A stretch of 64,000 nt of DNA. Source: Actinomyces sp. (GTDB lineage: Bacteria > Actinomycetota > Actinomycetes > Actinomycetales > Actinomycetaceae). The number at the start of each line of letters is the position of its first letter. Position 1 is the stretch's first letter. The stretch spans positions 1 through 64,000 of the forward strand of contig JALCNR010000017.1 in the NCBI GenBank assembly GCA_022649165.1. The letters are read 5' to 3'. Below the pieces are notes generated by a model, which made no database searches, was not told where the DNA came from, and saw only the letters and a program-made list of their open reading frames with translations. The position numbers and the translations under genes are program-made. Of the stretch, positions 28,101 to 35,610 are shown in pieces.

Positions 28101-30094
28101 CTGTCCGTCGTGATCTCCTGGATGCGCCAGGTCGCGGCGCCCAGTGTGATGACGTCGCCGACGCGCGACTCGAAGACCATCTCTTCGTCGAGCTCGCCCA
28201 CCCGCTTCGCGCCGCGGGCCCCCTCCTCCTCGGGCAGGACGACGCGGTACGCCCCGCGATCGGGGATGGTGCCGCCGCTGGTCACCGCGAGCCTGCGGGT
28301 GCCGGGGCGGGAGCGGAGCGTGCCGGTGACGCGGTCCCAGACCAGGCGGGGGCGCAGCTCGGAGAACGCCTCCGAGGGGTAGCGGCCGGCGAGCATGTCC
28401 AGGACGCCGTCGAAGACGCCGCGCGGCAGATCGCGGAAGGGCGCCGCGCGCCGGACGGCGGCGAACCAGTCGTCGACGTCCAGGCCGGGCCCCTCCGGCG
28501 GCCCTCCCCCCGAGGCCGTCGCGACCCCGGCCACAGCCGGATCCGAGGCCGCCACCGCCGCCGCGACCGTCTGCTGGGCCAGAACGTCGAGGGGGTTGCG
28601 GGGGACGCGGAGTTCCTCGATGAGGCCGTCCTCCATGCGCTCGACCGTGACCGCGGCGTCGATGAGCTCGCGCCGCGTGCGCGGATAGACCAGCGCCTGG
28701 CTGGTGCCTCCGACCTGGTGCCCCGCACGTCCGGCCCGCTGCAGCCCCGAGGCGACGGAGGGAGGGGCGGCGACCTGGATCACCAGGTCCACCGCGCCCA
28801 TGTCGATGCCGAGCTCCAGGCTGGAGGTCGCTACCACGCACCGCAGGTCGCCGGACTTGAGGTCGTGCTCGATGAGCTCGCGCCGCTCCTTGGAGACGGA
28901 TCCGTGGTGGGCGCGCGCGATGTCCGGCACTGCGCCATCCGGCGACGGGGCGCCCGGGGGGAGGGCGAGATGCGCGAAGGTCCCGCCGGTCCTGGGCTCC
29001 CGCGCCGGTGAGTCCGCGTCGAGCGGGCGCGGGCCCGTCAGCTCGGGGTGGACGACGCGCTCGGCGTGGAGCTCGTTGAGGCGGGCGGTCAACTTCTCGG
29101 CGAGCCCCCGCGAGTTGACGAACACGATGGTTGAGCGATGCGCCATCACCTGGTCGAGGATCGCCGCCTCGACGTGCGGCCAGATCGACCCGGGTCCGCC
29201 CGCCTCTCCGCCCCCGGAGGGGCCGGCGGGCGTCCGGGGACCGCCCCGTCCGCCGCGCACCGCGAGGTCGGTCATGTCGGCCACGGGCACGACGATCCGG
29301 ACCTCCAGGTCGGCCGCGGCGGGCGGCGCGACGATGCCGACCGGCCGGGCTCCGCCGAGGAAGCGCGCGACCTCCTCGCGCGGGCGCACCGTCGCCGACA
29401 GCCCGATGCGCTGGGCGGGACGGCCGGTCAGCAGGTCCAGCCGCTCCAGGCCGATCGCCAGGTGCGCTCCCCGCTTCGAGCCCGCGACGGCATGGACCTC
29501 GTCGACGATGACGGTGTCGACCTCGCGGAGGATCTCCCGGGCCCGCGAGGTCTCCATGAGGTACAGGGACTCCGGCGTCGTGATGAGGATGTCCGGCGGA
29601 TGGCGCAGGAGCCGCCCTCGTTCCGAGGAGGGCGTGTCCCCGGAGCGGACTCCGACGCGCACGTCGGCGTGGGGGGCGCCGGAGGCCTCCCGGCGAGCGG
29701 AGATCCCCGCGAGCGGGTGGCGGAGGTTGCGGGAGACGTCGACGCCCAGCGCCTTCATCGGCGAGATGTAGAGGATGCGGGGGCCGCCGGTCCCTGAGGG
29801 CGCTGGCCCGGGGGCGGGGGCCGGGTCCTCGCTACGCGGCCCCGACGAGGGCGTCCCCGCTCTCGCTGGGTCCTCGCCGCCGCCCATCAGGCGGTCGATG
29901 GCCCACAGGAATGCGGCCAGCGTCTTCCCGGAGCCGGTGGGCGCGACCACCAGGACGTCGCCGCCGCCGGCGATCGCCTGCCAGGCCTCGGCCTGGACCG
30001 GGGTGGGGCCCTGCGGGAACGACTCCTCGAACCAGGCGCGCGTGGCCGGCGAGAAGCGCCCGAGGACGCCTCGTCCCCCCTCCGTGTCCCCCAT
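25115..30094 (-). CDS. lhr: Lhr-family ATP-dependent helicase
   Basis: A very large DNA helicase of 1,659 residues from ATG 30094. It has Walker A APTGSGKTLAAF, DEVH box VDEVHAVAGSKRGAHLA, STIVFVNSRGLAEKL, and the helicase C-terminal motifs ATSSLELGIDMGAVDLVIQV and QRAGRAGH. Next come the Lhr winged-helix and core regions and the long C-terminal extension typical of bacterial Lhr proteins. Lhr is a 3'-5' translocase linked to DNA repair. CACAAT lies six bases before the start, suggesting a leaderless transcript. Co-transcription from the MarR gene 83 bases upstream is equally possible. Confidence 0.92.
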   Translation of the reverse strand: MGDTEGGRGVLGRFSPATRAWFEESFPQGPTPVQAEAWQAIAGGGDVLVVAPTGSGKTLAAFLWAIDRLMGGGEDPARAGTPSSGPRSEDPAPAPGPAPSGTGGPRILYISPMKALGVDVSRNLRHPLAGISARREASGAPHADVRVGVRSGDTPSSERGRLLRHPPDILITTPESLYLMETSRAREILREVDTVIVDEVHAVAGSKRGAHLAIGLERLDLLTGRPAQRIGLSATVRPREEVARFLGGARPVGIVAPPAAADLEVRIVVPVADMTDLAVRGGRGGPRTPAGPSGGGEAGGPGSIWPHVEAAILDQVMAHRSTIVFVNSRGLAEKLTARLNELHAERVVHPELTGPRPLDADSPAREPRTGGTFAHLALPPGAPSPDGAVPDIARAHHGSVSKERRELIEHDLKSGDLRCVVATSSLELGIDMGAVDLVIQVAAPPSVASGLQRAGRAGHQVGGTSQALVYPRTRRELIDAAVTVERMEDGLIEELRVPRNPLDVLAQQTVAAAVAASDPAVAGVATASGGGPPEGPGLDVDDWFAAVRRAAPFRDLPRGVFDGVLDMLAGRYPSEAFSELRPRLVWDRVTGTLRSRPGTRRLAVTSGGTIPDRGAYRVVLPEEEGARGAKRVGELDEEMVFESRVGDVITLGAATWRIQEITTDRVVVVPAPGRPSRLPFWHGDGPGRPAELGAAMGAFIREAGEPGAPEDGAAGLRLARTGLDGSARRNLQALLEEQRGATGVLPTDRTLVLERCRDEAGDWRLVLHSCFGRRVNAAWALAVGHRLRQQLGIDPQVMAADDGIVMLVPDTTGRLPGAEAFRFDACEIQRIVRDGVGQSALFAGRFRECAARALLLPRRNPGQRTPLWQQRQRAAQLLAVASAHPDFPILLETARECLQDVYDLPALSALMGSLEAGEVRIVEAETPVPSPFAQTLLFGYVADHVYDTDTPVAERRASLLALDTALLAELLGESDLAEILDPDVVARVGREIQRLTPERRVRGPEGVADLLRVLGPLSADEVGRRLRSPGDRDGDADEDPGPAGAAEAERCLEALSSQRRAVRVMVGGEQRWAAVEELAALRDALGTPIPETVPVAFRGPGPGDPLGDLVRGYARTHGPFTAADVAARLGIGTAVASDLLERLRVGGEVVGVRIAHAAPGGAPDGDAAGGPGSDPTPGPGAARGWVSAGILRVLRLRSLAAARAATRPVDGAAYTRFLLDWQGVGAFSAAPGPMGEGLAVDPVEATEQAIDQLAGLALPASVWESAVLPARVPGYRPAILDQLVSSGAVVWCGAGRLGDGDGLVVLCPSDLAEELLPDPLPTPSASDPAGLPARVLDVLSDGGAYFPDQIARLLSEGADRPSAAAPSPDEPAAPPSSTEVGDGLRELMWSGYVTADTYAPVRAALTGGRTARAPRPARRRGRARVRLRAPIAHGGRWALVPRGGATPTARALAAAEGMVERYGVVARAHAVVEDLPGGFSAVIPVMRVLEDSGRVLRGRFVDGLGGAQFARRDAIDRLRSFAGRDAGRGAAGAVALSAVDPANPFGSALAWPDAAGAPEGGDGGGAATPARRAGAFVVIREGRAVAWIGRGGRAVLTFTADPVALDEAAEALAGALRAAGAAPLTVETADGAPVRSTRAARSLRAAGFVETPKGLRLYP

Positions 30095-30100
30095 GGCGCC

Positions 30101-30106
30101 ATTGTG
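30101..30106 (-). promoter_or_regulatory. -10-like box CACAAT before lhr
   Basis: CACAAT lies six bases before the ATG at 30094. The identical box and spacing occur before two other genes (48300 and 50105). Confidence 0.4.
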
Positions 30107-30177
30107 CCCCGTCCCCGCGGGACCGCGAGCGACCGCCCGCACGCGCCCATTCGTCGGGGACAGCGCGCCGCCCCCGG

Positions 30178-30972
30178 TCACTCCCAGCCGCGGCGCCCGT
30201 CGCGGCGGTCGGGGCGCGGCATCCGGCGGCGCCGCTCCCCTTCCCAGCCGTCGCGGCCACGGCCCGGCTCCCAGCCGTCGTCGAACGGGGCGCTCCCGCC
30301 GGCGTGCGGCCCACAGCCCCCGCCGTGGGACCGGTGCCCGCCATGCGGGCCGCCATGGTGCCTGCCGCGGGGACCGGGCCCGCCATCCGGGTCGAAGCCG
30401 CCGCGCCGGTGCGGCCAGTCTCTGTCGGACTCGGCGCCGACGACCTGCTCCAGCCCCTCGATGATGCGGTCGGCCATCGCGAGGAAGGTCGCGCGCTCGT
30501 CTTCGGAGAGGGGGGCGAGGGGGTCGATGCCCGGCCGCGCGGCCAGCTCCCTCGCCGCGGAGCGGCCGGCCTCGGTGAGCTCGACCAGGCGGGCCCGGGC
30601 GTCATCGGGGTCGGGGAGGCGGCGGACCAGGCCGACGCCCTCCAGCTTCGCCAGGAGCTCGCCCATCGATTGGGGGCGCACTCCCAGCAGGTAGGCCAGG
30701 TCGCGTTGCGCGATCGGGCTGTGGAGCGTGAGCAGGGCCAGGACGCGGCCCTGTCCGCGCGTCTCGTCGTGCGGGCCGGGCCCGCGGCGGCCTCCGTGGG
30801 CGCGCCGTAGGAGCCGGGAGAGAAGGTGGAGCCTGAGCTCCACGGCGTGCGCGTCCGTGTCCGTACCTGCCTCAGCCGGGGCTGACTCCTGCGCCGGGAC
30901 CGGTTCATCGGGATCCGGTTGCCTCGCCTCGTCCGGCGGTGCCGCTGAGTCGGGTGTGATGTCGTCGTTCAT
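30178..30972 (-). CDS. MarR-family regulator with His/Gly-rich tail
   Basis: The 264-residue protein has an acidic N-terminal 45 residues and a MarR-type winged helix. The recognition region is LLTLHSPIAQRDLAYLLGVR followed by PQSMGELLAKLEGVGLVRR, and the wing is DPDDARARLVELTEAG. A C-terminal stretch (about 185-264) is rich in His, Gly, Arg and Pro (for example RHHGGPHGGHRSHGGGCG). The tail could bind metal or nucleic acid and is not part of the MarR fold. The start has GGAGG six bases upstream. A near-consensus promoter with palindromes at 31010-31062 suggests strong expression and autoregulation. lhr lies directly downstream. Confidence 0.85.
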   Translation of the reverse strand: MNDDITPDSAAPPDEARQPDPDEPVPAQESAPAEAGTDTDAHAVELRLHLLSRLLRRAHGGRRGPGPHDETRGQGRVLALLTLHSPIAQRDLAYLLGVRPQSMGELLAKLEGVGLVRRLPDPDDARARLVELTEAGRSAARELAARPGIDPLAPLSEDERATFLAMADRIIEGLEQVVGAESDRDWPHRRGGFDPDGGPGPRGRHHGGPHGGHRSHGGGCGPHAGGSAPFDDGWEPGRGRDGWEGERRRRMPRPDRRDGRRGWE

Positions 30973-31009
30973 GACGGCCTCCTTCAGATGTCTGTGATGC
31001 CCCTGTTCT

Positions 31010-31023
31010 TGAAGGAGCCTTCA
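31010..31023. promoter_or_regulatory. Palindrome TGAAGGAGCCTTCA at the MarR transcription start
   Basis: Six-bp arms around AG, positioned at the predicted start of transcription of the MarR gene. Candidate operator. Confidence 0.4.
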
Positions 31024-31024
31024 G

Positions 31025-31053
31025 ATCATACGAAGGTACCGAAAGATTGTCAA
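31025..31053 (-). promoter_or_regulatory. Near-consensus sigma-70 promoter of the MarR gene
   Basis: On the minus strand TTGACA (31053-31048), a 17-base spacer and TATGAT (31030-31025): eleven of twelve consensus bases with ideal spacing, in a locally A/T-rich patch. Confidence 0.8.
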
Positions 31054-31061
31054 CAGGTACC
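31034..31061. promoter_or_regulatory. Two AGGTACC repeats, 21 bp apart
   Basis: AGGTACC occurs at 31034-31040 (inside the promoter spacer) and 31055-31061 (just upstream of -35). Each core is the palindrome GGTACC and the 21-bp period puts them on the same DNA face. Candidate MarR operators. Confidence 0.45.
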
Positions 31062-31087
31062 TGATTACTTGGCCCGGCCGCCGGACC

Positions 31088-31645
31088 TCAGTCCACGGGC
31101 GCGAAGGAGGCCATCAGCGCCTGGGTGAGGCCCGGCACCAGGTTCGCCCCCTGGCCGACCTGGTCGTCGGCGTCGAAGGCCCGGGTGCGCACCGCCGTCC
31201 ACGTCTCGCCGCTGCGCAGGACCCCGACCGCCAGACGCACATCGGTACGCGAGGGGTGGGAGGAGATGAAGGCGAGGGCCTCGTCCGGATCCTCCGGCGC
31301 CTGAGCCTCGACCTCGGGGGGGACGATGATCCGCTCGACGGTCAGCGCCGCCCCGGCCACGGAGTCCGGCCAGGCCAGATGGCCAAGCACCTCCTCCAGC
31401 TCATCGTCGGGGAGATCCTCCTGGATGATCGCCGAGAGATGGAAGGGCGTGCCGTCCCATCCGCGGCGCAGTTGCCCGGCGACGTCGGAGGGCACCCCCT
31501 GCTGGCCGATGAGGTCCCGGGTCGGGACCAGGGCGTACAGCGAGGGCGCGTGGTCCCATCCCACCCGGGCAGCGGAACGCTCGATGTCGCGCACGACGAC
31601 AGCCAAGGCTGAGGCGGCCGGTGAGGCCAGGGGATTGTCATCCAT
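31088..31645 (-). CDS. PPA1309-family protein
   Basis: A 185-residue cytoplasmic protein of the actinobacterial PPA1309 family: DDNPLASPAASALAVVVRDI at the start, a central WDHAPSLYALVPTRDLI region and PSRTDVRLAVGVLRSGETWT near the end. Function is not established. In actinobacteria it is usually found beside UPF0182, as here, divergently. No membrane segment or catalytic motif is apparent. Confidence 0.8.
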   Translation of the reverse strand: MDDNPLASPAASALAVVVRDIERSAARVGWDHAPSLYALVPTRDLIGQQGVPSDVAGQLRRGWDGTPFHLSAIIQEDLPDDELEEVLGHLAWPDSVAGAALTVERIIVPPEVEAQAPEDPDEALAFISSHPSRTDVRLAVGVLRSGETWTAVRTRAFDADDQVGQGANLVPGLTQALMASFAPVD

Positions 31646-31749
31646 GCCCCCATGGTGTCACGTCGCCGCGCCGCGTCTCCCGCACCGGGGGCGTCGCCCT
31701 CGTCACGGGCGTCCCCGCCCCTCCCCCGGGCGGGCGCGGGACGCACAGG

Positions 31750-31755
31750 TAGACT
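31750..31755 (+). promoter_or_regulatory. -10 box TAGACT upstream of the UPF0182 gene
   Basis: TAGACT is 39 bases before the GTG start at 31795, leaving room for a short leader with a GAGAGG ribosome site. Confidence 0.4.
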
Positions 31756-31794
31756 GGTCGGCGTCCATGGACGCACAAGTGAGAGGACGACGCG

Positions 31795-34700
31795 GTGAGC
31801 GCCTTCCCGACAGCACGACCGTCACCACGGAACCCGAGGAGGGGTTCGGGCGCGGGCAGGCGAGGCCCCAACCCCTGGGTCATCACGGTGGCCGTCCTGG
31901 CGGCGATCGTCGCGCTGATCGCGGCCGCTTCCCAGGTGTGGACCGAGGTGCTCTGGTTCGAGCAGATGGACTCCACCCGCGTGCTCCTCACCCGGTGGGG
32001 AGCCGTGGCGGGGCTGTTCGTCGTGGGGTTCCTGCTGGTCTTCGGCTTCACGTCCTTCAGCATCCAGTACGCCTACCGCCACCGGGGCAGGACCGTCCGC
32101 GGCGAGATGGGCGCGAACCTCAGGCAGTACCAGGAGGCGATCGAGCCCCTGCGCGGCCTGCTGTTCTGGGGCGTCCCCGTGCTGCTCGGCCTCACCAACG
32201 GCGGCACGCTGGCCGCGAACTGGCAGACGATCCTCACCTTCTTCAACAGAACCTCCTTCGGCACCACGGACCCGATCCTGGGCAAGGACATCTCCTTCTA
32301 TGTCTTCGTCCTGCCGCTCTTCCAGATGCTGGCGTCATTCGCCCTCACCCTGCTGGTGATCGGCCTCATCGCCGCACTGGTCGTCCACTACCTCTACGGG
32401 ACGATCGGCGTCACGCCGCGCCCCTACGCACTGCGCCCGGCGCGTCTGCAGATCGGGTGGCTCGCCGCGGGCATCTCCGCCGTCATCGGTGTGCGGTACT
32501 GGCTGGGCCGATACTCGCTGCTCACCCAGCAGGGGGAGCCCGCCGACGGCGCCCTCTACTCCGATGTCAATGCGGTCCTGCCCGCCCACTCGGTCCTGGC
32601 CGTGATCTCCGGGCTGGTCGCCGTCCTGTTCGTCGTCGCGGCATTCAGGGGCACTTGGAGGCTGCCCACCACCGGAGTCGTCGTCACGATCGTGTCGGCG
32701 CTGGTCATCGGGGGGATCTATCCCGCGCTCATCCAGCAGTTCCGCGTCACCCCGAACGCTCGTGAGCTGGAGTCCCCCTATATCCAGAACAACATCGACG
32801 CGACGCTGACGGCCTATGGCCTGAACGATCTTGAGTACCAGACCTATGACGCGGAGACCGACGCCCAGCCGGGACAGCTGCGCGAGGACTCGGAGTCCAC
32901 GTCCCAGATTCGCCTGCTCGACCCGCTGGTCATCACGAAGACCGTCCAGCAGCTCCAGCAGTCCCGCCCGTACTACGGGTTCACGTCGGGGATGGCGGTC
33001 GACCGCTACACTGTCGACGGCGAGTTGCGCGACACCGTCATCGCGATGCGCGAGCTCAACCTGGCGGGGCTCTCCTCCGAGCAACAGACCTGGGTCAACC
33101 AGCACACCGTCTACACGCACGGCTTCGGGGTCGTCGCCGCCTACGGCAACACCGTGACCTCCTCGGGGCTGCCCTCCTACTGGGAGCAGTCGATCCCGTC
33201 GGTCGGCGAGATGGGCGACTACGAGCCTCGGATCTACTTCTCCCCCTCTTCCCCCGACTACTCGATCGTGGGCGCCGAGGAGGGCGCCGATCCCCAGGAG
33301 CTCGACTACCCGGACGACGCGGCGTCGGGCGGTCAGGTGCGCACGACCTTCACGGGCGACGGCGGCCCGAGCGTGGGCAACGTCTGGAACAAGCTGCTGT
33401 ACTCGATCAAGTTCGGATCGACAGACATCTTCTTCTCCTCGCAGACGAACTCGGCCTCGCAGATCCTCTACAACCGCTCGCCGCTGGACCGCGTGGCGAA
33501 GGTGGCACCCTACCTCACCCTCGAGCAGGAGCCCTATCCCGCCGTCGTCGACATGGACGGGGACCCCTCGACCCCCAAGCGCCTGGTGTGGATCGTCGAC
33601 GCCTACACGACGTCGAACTCCTACCCGTACTCCGAGCACCAGTCCCTTGAGCAGTCCACCGTGGACTCGCAGGCCAATCAGGTCGGGCAGTACGTCCAGG
33701 CGACCACCGTCAACTACATGCGCAACTCGGTGAAGGCCGTCGTCGACGCCTACGACGGGTCGGTGCGCCTGTTCCAATGGGACCAGGACGATCCGGTCCT
33801 GCAGACGTGGATGAAGGTCTACCCGGACTCGGTGGAGCCCCTCAGCAACATCTCCGGCGACCTCATGAGCCACCTGCGCTACCCCGAGGACCTGTTCAAG
33901 GTCCAGCGCAATCTGCTGACCTCGTACCACGTGACGGACGCCTCCCAGTTCTACACGGGCGGCGACCGCTGGCGCCTGGCCCAGGAGACCTCGACCGCGG
34001 CCTCGACCTCGGAGAGCGGCGCCCAGCAGACCGACCTGTCGGGCAACACCGCGACGGCCTTCCAGCCGCCGTACTACCTCACGATGCAGATGCCCGGCCA
34101 GGACTCGGCCGCGTTCTCCCTGACGTCGGTGTTCGTCCCCGGTGGCACATCCCAGCGCGAGGCGATGGCCGGCTTCCTGGCCGTCGACTCGGAGACGGGC
34201 GACGAGGCCGGGAAGGTCGCCGACGACTACGGCAAGCTCCGCCTCATCGCCCTGCCCTCCTCGACGACCGTCCCCGGACCCGGTCAGGTGCAGAACGCCT
34301 ACGACTCGAACCAGGACATCGCGACCGAGCTCAACCTGCTCAACCAGTCCGACTCGACCGTCATCAGAGGCAATCTGCTCACCCTGCCCGTGGGCGGGGG
34401 GCTCCTCTACGTCCAGCCCGTCTACGTCGAGGGCAAGGGCAGCGCCTCCTACCCGGTGCTGCGGGCCGTCCTCACCGCGTTCGGCGACCAGGTCGGGTTC
34501 GCGGACACCCTGGAGGAGTCCCTGGACCAGACCTTCGGCGGCGACTCCGCGGCCGAGGTCGCCGGCGAGCAGTCCGACGACACCGGAGGCGGATCGGACA
34601 CTGGCGGCTCCGGGTCGGCCGCGCTGACGGCCCAGCAGAGGCTCAATCAGGCGCTCGTCGCGGCGAAGAACGCGATGACGGCAGCGGATGCCGCTCGGAC

Positions 34701-34860
34701 CTCAGGGGACTGGACCGCCTACGGCAAGGCGCAGGACGATCTGGACTCGGCTCTGTCGGAGGCCCTGGCGGCCCAGCAGGAGCTCGGGCAGGACACGTCG
34801 GGCCTGGTGGGCGACCAGCAGTCCGGCGCCGCGGGATCGGGCGCCCAATCCGGGGACTGA
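31795..34860 (+). CDS. UPF0182 (COG1615) integral membrane protein
   Basis: The 1,021-residue protein has about seven membrane segments in the first 320 residues (for example VITVAVLAAIVALIAAASQV and ALTLLVIGLIAALVVHYLYG). A large extracytoplasmic domain follows (VTPNARELESPYIQNNIDAT onward), with a Ser/Gly-rich C-terminal tail. This matches the actinobacterial and cyanobacterial UPF0182 family in length and layout; function is unknown. The start is GTG with GAGAGG upstream. In mycobacteria the homologue (Rv3193c, from memory) neighbours the PDZ-Lon gene; here the two are separated by 12 kb. Confidence 0.9.
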   Translation: MSAFPTARPSPRNPRRGSGAGRRGPNPWVITVAVLAAIVALIAAASQVWTEVLWFEQMDSTRVLLTRWGAVAGLFVVGFLLVFGFTSFSIQYAYRHRGRTVRGEMGANLRQYQEAIEPLRGLLFWGVPVLLGLTNGGTLAANWQTILTFFNRTSFGTTDPILGKDISFYVFVLPLFQMLASFALTLLVIGLIAALVVHYLYGTIGVTPRPYALRPARLQIGWLAAGISAVIGVRYWLGRYSLLTQQGEPADGALYSDVNAVLPAHSVLAVISGLVAVLFVVAAFRGTWRLPTTGVVVTIVSALVIGGIYPALIQQFRVTPNARELESPYIQNNIDATLTAYGLNDLEYQTYDAETDAQPGQLREDSESTSQIRLLDPLVITKTVQQLQQSRPYYGFTSGMAVDRYTVDGELRDTVIAMRELNLAGLSSEQQTWVNQHTVYTHGFGVVAAYGNTVTSSGLPSYWEQSIPSVGEMGDYEPRIYFSPSSPDYSIVGAEEGADPQELDYPDDAASGGQVRTTFTGDGGPSVGNVWNKLLYSIKFGSTDIFFSSQTNSASQILYNRSPLDRVAKVAPYLTLEQEPYPAVVDMDGDPSTPKRLVWIVDAYTTSNSYPYSEHQSLEQSTVDSQANQVGQYVQATTVNYMRNSVKAVVDAYDGSVRLFQWDQDDPVLQTWMKVYPDSVEPLSNISGDLMSHLRYPEDLFKVQRNLLTSYHVTDASQFYTGGDRWRLAQETSTAASTSESGAQQTDLSGNTATAFQPPYYLTMQMPGQDSAAFSLTSVFVPGGTSQREAMAGFLAVDSETGDEAGKVADDYGKLRLIALPSSTTVPGPGQVQNAYDSNQDIATELNLLNQSDSTVIRGNLLTLPVGGGLLYVQPVYVEGKGSASYPVLRAVLTAFGDQVGFADTLEESLDQTFGGDSAAEVAGEQSDDTGGGSDTGGSGSAALTAQQRLNQALVAAKNAMTAADAARTSGDWTAYGKAQDDLDSALSEALAAQQELGQDTSGLVGDQQSGAAGSGAQSGD

Positions 34861-34877
34861 GCCCTCGCCGTGTCCGG

Positions 34878-34904
34878 CGTCCGACCCCGGTCGGGCGGCG
34901 GACG
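34878..34904 (+). terminator. Possible terminator after UPF0182 gene
   Basis: CGTCCG (34878-34883) can pair with CGGACG (34899-34904), with an alternative inner CCGACC/GGTCGG helix. It begins 18 bases after the stop. Confidence 0.35.
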
Positions 34905-35047
34905 CGGTCCGGGCCCGGCCCCGACGAGGTCGGCTCGGCCTGCCCGAACGGCCACGTCAAACCGGGAGTCCGCATCCGACCATGAGTCATGTCACCCGCG
35001 CTCCTGTTGAAGCGCGCCGGCCGAACAGGTAACTTTGTGGATGTCGA

Positions 35048-35121
35048 CGCGGGGTGGAGCAGTTCGGTAGCTCGCCGGGCTCATAACCCGGAGGTCGCAG
35101 GTTCAAATCCTGCCCCCGCTA
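35048..35121 (+). tRNA. Initiator tRNA-fMet (anticodon CAT)
   Basis: The acceptor starts CGCGGGG and ends CCCCGCT-A, leaving the first pair unmatched (C-U). The anticodon stem has the three G-C pairs GGG-CTCATAA-CCC, an initiator hallmark. The T arm is GCAGG-TTCAAAT-CCTGC. CCA is not encoded: the next bases are CGA. Confidence 0.95.
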
Positions 35122-35130
35122 CGAAGGTGG

Positions 35131-35160
35131 AGGACCCGGTTCCGGTTGGGACCGGGTCCT
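35131..35160 (+). terminator. Terminator hairpin after tRNA-fMet
   Basis: AGGACCCGGT / ACCGGGTCCT, a perfect 10-bp stem, begins ten bases after the tRNA and is followed by the weak tract TCCTGT. Confidence 0.75.
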
Positions 35161-35610
35161 TCCTGTATACGGGCACGTAGGGCGCCGGGATCCAGCCGCC
35201 CTGGCCGGAGCTGGCCGCGCCGTCATCGCTTTCGTCCGGCACAGCACAGAATGCGCCGGACACCGGACACCGCCTTCCCCATGGGCGCCGCACAGATGCA
35301 GGTCACGACGGGTATCGAGCCGTGAGTCCGATTGACGCGCGCCGGCATTCTGTGTCGTTCGCCTCCAATTCGGCGTCGTCCGTCCCGCCCGATGAGGAAC
35401 GCCGGGCGCGCCGGCCTCGTCAACGCGATCCCGCCCTCGTCGCCGGGGCCGCACGGCCGCGACCGGTCCGGCGACGTGAAGTGAGAGACTACTCTCTGTT
35501 GGGGTATCCTCTGCGAGTCATGTGCGGCGCGCCTCCTTCCCAGGAGGCGCCCGCGGGACTCTGCAGCGCACCTGGACGAGCCAGGCCGCGGAAACAGGTT
35601 GGGGACGAGT
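35161..35610. other. Non-coding stretch before fadD
   Basis: I see no convincing gene in these 450 bases. They contain a 9-bp inverted repeat (CACAGAATG at 35245, CATTCTGTG at 35346) of unknown meaning, a palindrome at 35483-35496 that resembles the one in the patatin fusion gene, and a possible -10 box TATCCT at 35505-35510. Confidence 0.5.
35483..35496. promoter_or_regulatory. Candidate TetR operator upstream of fadD
   Basis: GAGAGACTACTCTC. Its reverse complement (GAGAGTAGTCTCTC) matches 11 of 14 bases of GATAGTAGACTATC inside the fusion gene. It overlaps the -35 region of a possible promoter with TATCCT at 35505. Confidence 0.4.

Noticed and set aside
25013..29011. Very long antisense open frames, e.g. 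25013-29011 (+), 39722-44518 (-), 13629-16091 (+), 8067-9887 (+), 3489-5183 (+)
   Set aside because: Each lies opposite a clearly recognised gene (lhr, adhesin, aldolase/hypothetical, kinase, groEL). Stop codons are rare in antisense frames of GC-rich genes, and the translations are low-complexity Arg/Gly/Ala without domains.
35048..35160. tRNA-fMet as integration site of a mobile island
   Set aside because: No integrase and no second copy of the tRNA 3' end are visible in the window, so integration at this site cannot be claimed, only suspected.
35245..35354. Inverted CACAGAATG / CATTCTGTG arms as insertion-sequence ends
   Set aside because: Only nine bases, 92 bp apart, with no transposase and no flanking target duplication.
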